Assembly: GCA_964584495.1 (NCBI GenBank)
Contig: CAZPAH010000050.1
Coordinates: 1 to 18,707 of the forward strand
Length of the DNA: 18,707 nt
Source of the DNA: CAZPAH01 sp964584495
GTDB taxonomy: Bacteria > Krumholzibacteriota > Krumholzibacteriia > Krumholzibacteriales > Krumholzibacteriaceae
Reading direction: 5' to 3'
Both the position numbers and the translations under genes were made by a program. A model generated the notes under the pieces. The model was not told the DNA's origin and ran no database searches. It saw only the letters and a program-made list of their open reading frames with translations. Below, piece after piece: positions 14,162-18,707 of this stretch. Each line of letters opens with the position of its first letter. Within the stretch, counting starts at the first letter, position 1.

Positions 14162-16756
14162 ATGGTTAATTTCGATAAATTTACGGTTAAAGCCAGGGAG
14201 GCTCTGGCCGCGGCGCAGGACCTGGCGCTGAGAAAAAACAACCCGGAGTCGAGCACTCTCCATCTTCTGGAAGCCCTCCTGACCCAGGAAGAGGGGGTGG
14301 TGATACCACTTCTTAAGAAGCTCGGTGTTGCTCCCGAGGGTCTTCTAGAGAAGGTTCGCGCGAGTATGAGCGGACTGCCCAGGTTGGAGAAGGGGATCCC
14401 CGATGTCAGGCCATCGATCGAGCTTCAGGAGCTCTTGAGGTCCGCGATGGCCGAGACCGACAAGCTTAAAGATGATTATATATCCACCGAGCATCTTTTC
14501 CTGGCGATGACCCAGGATTCGGGTGCCGCAGGCAAGCTCATCCGGGGAGCGGGGATCGATCGAGACGGAGTGCTGAATGCTCTGGCCGGAGTGCGCGGTA
14601 CGCAGAGGGTCACGGACGAGAACGCCGAGAGCAAGTATATGGCGCTAGAGAGGTTCACAACCGACTACGTGAGACTCGCGAGGATGGGAAAGCTCGATCC
14701 GGTGATAGGCAGGGATGAAGAGATAAGGCGGGTCATCCAGGTCCTTTCCAGGAGAACGAAGAACAACCCCGTGCTTATCGGAGAGCCTGGTGTGGGGAAA
14801 ACCGCCATTATCGAAGGTCTTGCACAGAGGATTGCGGCGGGGCAGGTGCCGGAGTCGATAAAGGACAAGAAGCTGCTGGGTCTGGACATGGGCTCGCTGG
14901 TCGCGGGGGCGAAATACAGGGGCGAGTTCGAGGAGCGTTTCAAATCGGTGCTGAAAGAGGTGACCGGTTCGGAAGGCGGCATAATACTCTTTATCGATGA
15001 GCTTCACACCTTGGTGGGGGCGGGTGCCGCCGAAGGCGCCGTCGATGCATCCAATATGATCAAGCCCGCCCTGGCAAGGGGAGAGCTTAGATGCGTGGGA
15101 GCCACGACCCTTGATGAATACAGGAAGCATATCGAGAAGGATGCCGCTCTTGAGCGCAGGTTCCAGACCGTTCTCGTTAAAGAGCCGGGGGTGGATGAGA
15201 CTATATCGATACTGAGAGGGTTGAAGGAGAAATACGAGGTGCACCATGGCGTTAGGATAACCGATTCGGCGCTTATAGCGGCCGCAAGGTTGTCCAACCG
15301 CTATATAACCTCCAGATACCTGCCTGATAAGGCGATTGACCTGATCGATGAGGCGGCTTCGAGGTTGAGGATCGAGATGGACAGCATGCCGATCGAGCTG
15401 GCGGAGATACAGGACAGGATCACCCAGCTGGAGATCGAGAAGAAGGCGCTCGAAAAGGAGAAGAAGAAAGAGGGGGTAAGGGAAAGATACGATGAGGTCG
15501 TGGAAAAGCTGTCCGGCCTGAACGAACAGTCGGCTTCCCTGAGGCTTCTCTGGGAGAACGAGAAAAAGATCGTCCAGGATATAAGGGAGATACAGGAAAA
15601 GCTCGAAAAAGCCAGAACCGAAGAGCAATTGGCCCAGAGGGACGGCGAGCTCGAACGAGTGGCGGAGCTTCGTTACGGGATAATCGTGGAGCTTGAGAAG
15701 AAGCTTCAGGAAACCAGCGGGAACTTGAAGAGCCTCCAGGAATCGGGCAGGCAGCTTATCCGTGAAGAGGTGACCGAAAACGATATAGCCGCCATAGTAA
15801 GCCGCTGGACGGGGATACCCGTCTCCAGGATGATCGAGGAAGAGAAGCAGAAGATCCTCCACCTGGAAGAACGAATATCCGAGAGGGTGGTCGGGCAGGA
15901 CGAAGCGGTCAAGGCGGTCAGCAACGCCGTCCGGCGCTCGAGGGCCGGCCTTCACGATCCCGGCCAGCCGCTCGGTTCGTTCATCTTTCTCGGGCCGACC
16001 GGCGTAGGCAAAACCGAGCTTGCCAAAGCCCTTGCCGAGCAGCTCTTCGATGACGATAACTCGATAGTCAGGATCGATATGTCGGAGTTCATGGAGAAGC
16101 ATGCCGTGTCAAGGCTTCTCGGCGCTCCTCCCGGTTACGTGGGATACGAGGAAGGCGGATACCTTACGGAGGCTGTCCGAAGAAACCCCTATTCGGTAAT
16201 TCTTTTCGACGAAATCGAGAAGGCTCATCCGGACGTGTTCAATGTGCTGCTCCAGCTTCTCGACGAGGGAAGGTTGACGGATTCGCAGGGACATACCGTT
16301 GATTTCAAGAACACGATAGTCATCATGACCTCAAACCTAGGAAGCGGTTTCCTCAAGGAGAGGGATGCTCTGGGCGAGGACGAGATATTCAAGAGGATGG
16401 TCGATTCCCTCAAGGAATTTTTCAGGCCCGAATTCTTGAATAGGGTCGATGAGATCGTCGTATTCCATTTTCTTAAGCGCGAGGATATTTCCAGGATCGT
16501 CGAAATTCAGATCGCAAGGTTGAATGAGAGGCTCAAGGATGAGGGCATAAAGCTGGATATATCTAAAAAGCTGCTCGAACATCTGGCCGAAGAAGGGTAC
16601 GATCCGGATTTCGGAGCGAGACCGCTGAAAAGGCTGATTCAGAGGTCTATTCTCGATCCGCTCGCGAAACGTCTCATGGAAAACAATGTCCCGGAAGGAA
16701 GCACCTTGCTAGCCGATTGGAAGAGTGGGCTGGTATACTTCAAGAGTATTGAATAA
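14162..16756 (+). CDS. clpB: ATP-dependent disaggregase ClpB
   Basis: This 864-residue Hsp100 protein is typical in length and order. A Clp_N repeat domain spans 1-145. NBD1 has Walker A GEPGVGKT (about 207-214) and Walker B ILFIDELHTLVGAG (D279, E280). A coiled middle domain covers about 400-530, rich in Glu, Lys and Leu heptads. NBD2 has Walker A GPTGVGKT (about 611-618), SEFMEKHAVSRLLGAPPGYVG, and Walker B VILFDEIEKAHPDV (D683, E684). The long middle domain separates ClpB from ClpA/ClpC partners of ClpP. It forms hexamers that extract proteins from aggregates with DnaK. ATG 14162 is chosen (AGGAG seven bases upstream); a GTG two codons earlier overlaps this ribosome site. A TATAAT at 14051-14056 may be its -10 box but has no good -35, and no CIRCE or sigma-32-type element is visible. 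Confidence 0.98.
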   Translation: MVNFDKFTVKAREALAAAQDLALRKNNPESSTLHLLEALLTQEEGVVIPLLKKLGVAPEGLLEKVRASMSGLPRLEKGIPDVRPSIELQELLRSAMAETDKLKDDYISTEHLFLAMTQDSGAAGKLIRGAGIDRDGVLNALAGVRGTQRVTDENAESKYMALERFTTDYVRLARMGKLDPVIGRDEEIRRVIQVLSRRTKNNPVLIGEPGVGKTAIIEGLAQRIAAGQVPESIKDKKLLGLDMGSLVAGAKYRGEFEERFKSVLKEVTGSEGGIILFIDELHTLVGAGAAEGAVDASNMIKPALARGELRCVGATTLDEYRKHIEKDAALERRFQTVLVKEPGVDETISILRGLKEKYEVHHGVRITDSALIAAARLSNRYITSRYLPDKAIDLIDEAASRLRIEMDSMPIELAEIQDRITQLEIEKKALEKEKKKEGVRERYDEVVEKLSGLNEQSASLRLLWENEKKIVQDIREIQEKLEKARTEEQLAQRDGELERVAELRYGIIVELEKKLQETSGNLKSLQESGRQLIREEVTENDIAAIVSRWTGIPVSRMIEEEKQKILHLEERISERVVGQDEAVKAVSNAVRRSRAGLHDPGQPLGSFIFLGPTGVGKTELAKALAEQLFDDDNSIVRIDMSEFMEKHAVSRLLGAPPGYVGYEEGGYLTEAVRRNPYSVILFDEIEKAHPDVFNVLLQLLDEGRLTDSQGHTVDFKNTIVIMTSNLGSGFLKERDALGEDEIFKRMVDSLKEFFRPEFLNRVDEIVVFHFLKREDISRIVEIQIARLNERLKDEGIKLDISKKLLEHLAEEGYDPDFGARPLKRLIQRSILDPLAKRLMENNVPEGSTLLADWKSGLVYFKSIE

Positions 16757-16803
16757 CGGCGCTTCGCTTCCAGGACAGGCCTTGAATTCTTATTTCCTTT
16801 CCG

Positions 16804-17922
16804 CTAGACGGGTTCCATTACAGGCTCCAGCAGTTCACGGTGCCCATTGAGCCACTTGTAATTGGAGTATACAGGGTTATCGGGATCCATCTCCCCGTCG
16901 TTCTCCAGTGCGTGAATCAATTCCATGATACCATTCGAGATCGAATATTCCGGCTCGAAATCGATCTCCTCTTTTATCCTGGAAAAATCGACCTTGTAAT
17001 CCCTTTCATCGGTTATGCTTTTCTGCACCTCGACGGCGGTTCGGGGAAGGATGTTGTCGATCATTTTTCCTATCTCCATGATAGTCAGGTTCATTTTTTC
17101 TCCACCGGTGTTGAATATCTTCCCGGCGATCTTCTCCCGAGGCGCCTCCAATACTTTCATGAAAGCCCTTGCGGCGTCACCGACATGAAGGAGGGGTCTC
17201 CACTGGCTCCCCCCGAAAATCGTCATAGATCCCCTTTTCCATGCGTAGCCCGTGAGCGTATTGACAACGAGGTCGAACCTCGGCCTTCTGGAATAGCCGA
17301 AGAGAGTCGAAAGGCGCAAGATGCAGCAGGCCGGGGACAATCCTCCCCCGGTACCGGCCATGAGAAGCCTTTCGCTGGCAACCTTGCTTTCCGCGTATAG
17401 CGAAAGAGGTGCTAGAACCGTATCTTCTCCCAGCAATTCCCCTCCATTCTTCCCATACGTACTGCAGGTCGAAGCCTGGATGATTCTTTCCACACCGAGC
17501 CGCCCCGCCATTTCAGCCATCGAACCGACCGTTTCGACATTGATTTCCCATGTGGCACCGGGATTAATACGGCAGGCTTCATCCCCTACTATAGCAGCGA
17601 GATTTATCACGACATCTTTGCCCCTCATCACATCTTCGAGGAGCTGCTCGTCGCGGACGTCCCCCGTATAAATGGTCAGCTTTTCCGATCGGCCGAGACG
17701 GGCCAAGGGCTCTTCTCCGTAGAAGAACCTATCGAGAACGAAGACGTCATGGCCGGCTTCCATCAGCAACCTCGTGAGCGTAACCCCGAGATACCCGCCG
17801 CCGCCCAGGATAAGGACCTTTTTTGATCCGGAGTGTCTCTTTCCGTGCAGCAGGTTTATTGTCCGCTCGATGCCGGCAATGTCCTCGAGTGTTCTGAAAA
17901 CTTCATCCCGTTCGTGAGTCAT
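16804..17922 (-). CDS. NAD-dependent sugar epimerase/dehydratase (extended SDR)
   Basis: This 372-residue protein is an extended short-chain dehydrogenase/reductase of the sugar-nucleotide type. The NAD-binding loop GGGGYLG is at 40-46, with D64 at the end of the second strand. GDVRD is at 87-91, and NLAAIVGDEA begins at 107. The active-site region has STCSTYG (151-157) and the Tyr-Lys pair YAESK (Y176, K180). Such enzymes epimerise, dehydrate or reduce NDP-sugars; the exact sugar cannot be told. A roughly 30-residue N-terminal extension precedes the Rossmann core, which is unusual. The ATG has GGGGGAT about six bases upstream and starts 34 bases after the aminotransferase stop, so both are probably one operon. 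It ends 47 bases from the convergent clpB end. Family very likely; substrate open. Confidence 0.92.
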   Translation of the reverse strand: MTHERDEVFRTLEDIAGIERTINLLHGKRHSGSKKVLILGGGGYLGVTLTRLLMEAGHDVFVLDRFFYGEEPLARLGRSEKLTIYTGDVRDEQLLEDVMRGKDVVINLAAIVGDEACRINPGATWEINVETVGSMAEMAGRLGVERIIQASTCSTYGKNGGELLGEDTVLAPLSLYAESKVASERLLMAGTGGGLSPACCILRLSTLFGYSRRPRFDLVVNTLTGYAWKRGSMTIFGGSQWRPLLHVGDAARAFMKVLEAPREKIAGKIFNTGGEKMNLTIMEIGKMIDNILPRTAVEVQKSITDERDYKVDFSRIKEEIDFEPEYSISNGIMELIHALENDGEMDPDNPVYSNYKWLNGHRELLEPVMEPV

Positions 17923-17956
17923 CGGCTATCCCCCAGTCTGTTTGATGAAAGGCGAG

Positions 17957-18707
17957 TCATTCAGGCTTGTTTCCGTTCTCATGGATCTTTCTCACGGCCG
18001 AAGCAATCCCCCTGATCCCGACTTCCTCCAGATCGGAATAGAGAGGCAGGGTAAGGACGTTGGCCGATAACCATTCCGTTACGTTCAGCTGTGTCTGCCG
18101 GTGCGGCAGGTTCACATAGGCGCTCTGCATATGAAGCGGCGGATAGAAATATTTCTTGCTCTGTATATTTTCTATCGAGAGGAGGGAATGCAGCTCATCC
18201 CTGGTCATCCCGAACTGTTCGGGATCGATCGCCACCGTGAAATCTTTCCAGGTGTGCCTGTTGCCTTCCGGAATTTCCTGAAACGTGATGCCGGGCAGGC
18301 CATGAAGCTCCTCCCTGTATAGATCCGCCAGCCTTCCTCGTTCAGCTATTTCGGAATCGACGAGACCTATGCCTTCCAGTATCATTGCGGCGTTGAATTC
18401 GGGCATCCTCGCATTCAATCCCGGCGCGGTGCAGTCGTAGCCGCCGGAGTGTCCGTAATTTCTGAGAGATCTGATCTCGCCGGCAAGCCCCTCGTCATTC
18501 GTTGCGAGGATACCTCCTTCCCCTCCCGTAAGCAGTTTCGTCGGGCTAAGGCTGAATATCTCCGCGGACCCGAATCCGCCAATACGCTTACCGTCGACCG
18601 AGCCGCCGAATCCGTGGGCGGCGTCGAAGATGAGGGGGACATTCAGTTCGCCCGCGAGTTCTTCGAGCGCGTTGACGGGGGACGGATTGCCGAATATATG
18701 GACGGCT
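17957..18707 (-). CDS. DegT/DnrJ/EryC1/StrS-family PLP-dependent sugar aminotransferase (5' end beyond window)
   Basis: The reading frame is open to the window edge, so only the C-terminal 250 residues are seen and the start lies beyond 18707. The visible part begins in the PLP-binding core: VPLIFDAAHGFGG carries the Asp that contacts the pyridine nitrogen, and FSLSPTKLLTGGEGG carries the Schiff-base Lys, followed by RNYGHSGGYDC and NARMPEFNAAM. These are hallmarks of the DegT/DnrJ/EryC1/StrS family, which transfers amino groups from glutamate to NDP-4-keto (or 3-keto) sugars. The partner epimerase downstream suggests synthesis of an amino sugar for surface polysaccharide or a secondary metabolite. 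The first base of the family's typical SxHxTK motif region is replaced by SLSPTK, a normal variant. Family assignment is strong; the product sugar is unknown. Confidence 0.93.
   Translation of the reverse strand, partial: AVHIFGNPSPVNALEELAGELNVPLIFDAAHGFGGSVDGKRIGGFGSAEIFSLSPTKLLTGGEGGILATNDEGLAGEIRSLRNYGHSGGYDCTAPGLNARMPEFNAAMILEGIGLVDSEIAERGRLADLYREELHGLPGITFQEIPEGNRHTWKDFTVAIDPEQFGMTRDELHSLLSIENIQSKKYFYPPLHMQSAYVNLPHRQTQLNVTEWLSANVLTLPLYSDLEEVGIRGIASAVRKIHENGNKPE

Noticed and set aside
14645..16102. Long open frame (485 codons) on the minus strand opposite clpB
   Set aside because: It lies wholly inside a clear ClpB gene, has no recognisable family and shows the composition expected of an antisense shadow of a GC-rich gene.

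Overview
The window reads as a piece of chromosome from an uncultured, diderm (Gram-negative type) bacterium. Three gene products carry lipoprotein signal peptides (two clear, one less canonical). There are Big_5-type Ig repeat and metzincin lipoproteins, a peptidoglycan-salvage cluster and sugar-nucleotide genes. Base composition is moderately GC-rich, with frequent AGG/AGA and ATA codons. This mix would fit an FCB-related candidate phylum (for example a Krumholzibacteriota-, Latescibacterota- or Eisenbacteria-like lineage), but that placement is inference. I see no rRNA, tRNA, CRISPR, transposase or phage gene.

Layout. (1) 1-2049, plus strand: the 3' end of a DUF2007-type gene, then a secreted M14 zinc carboxypeptidase one base later. 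(2) 6993-2113, minus strand: a compact four-gene run consisting of a Big_5 lipoprotein, a NamZ-type exo-N-acetylmuramidase (DUF1343), a MurU-like nucleotidyltransferase and an AmgK-like sugar kinase. The last three together could release MurNAc from peptidoglycan, make MurNAc-1-P and then UDP-MurNAc, bypassing de novo synthesis. (3) 7223-9369, plus strand: an orphan family-5 solute-binding lipoprotein and a YuiD/DUF212 membrane protein. (4) 9370-9716: a gene-free stretch with a G-quadruplex motif, a perfect inverted repeat, a promoter with a consensus -35 box and a roughly 180-nt structured leader ending in a strong intrinsic terminator. (5) 9717-11970: a three-gene run of a ParA ATPase fused to an AMPK-beta/CBM48 glycogen-binding domain, a ParA/MinD-fold protein whose Walker A motif is lost, and a 115-residue protein I do not recognise. 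(6) 12100-13947: a multidomain lipoprotein with a C-terminal metzincin protease, then a terminator. (7) 14162-16756: clpB. (8) 18707-16804, minus strand: a DegT/DnrJ sugar aminotransferase (cut by the window end) and an NAD-dependent sugar epimerase/dehydratase, likely part of a surface-polysaccharide locus.

The most interesting part is 9370-11970. A ParA ATPase carrying a carbohydrate-binding module, encoded with a pseudo-ATPase partner and a small unknown protein, and preceded by a terminator-ending structured leader, looks like an undescribed positioning or glycogen-associated system. The namZ-murU-amgK cluster is the clearest metabolic unit. Its NamZ lacks a visible signal peptide, which would place the hydrolase in the cytoplasm unless the start is misjudged.
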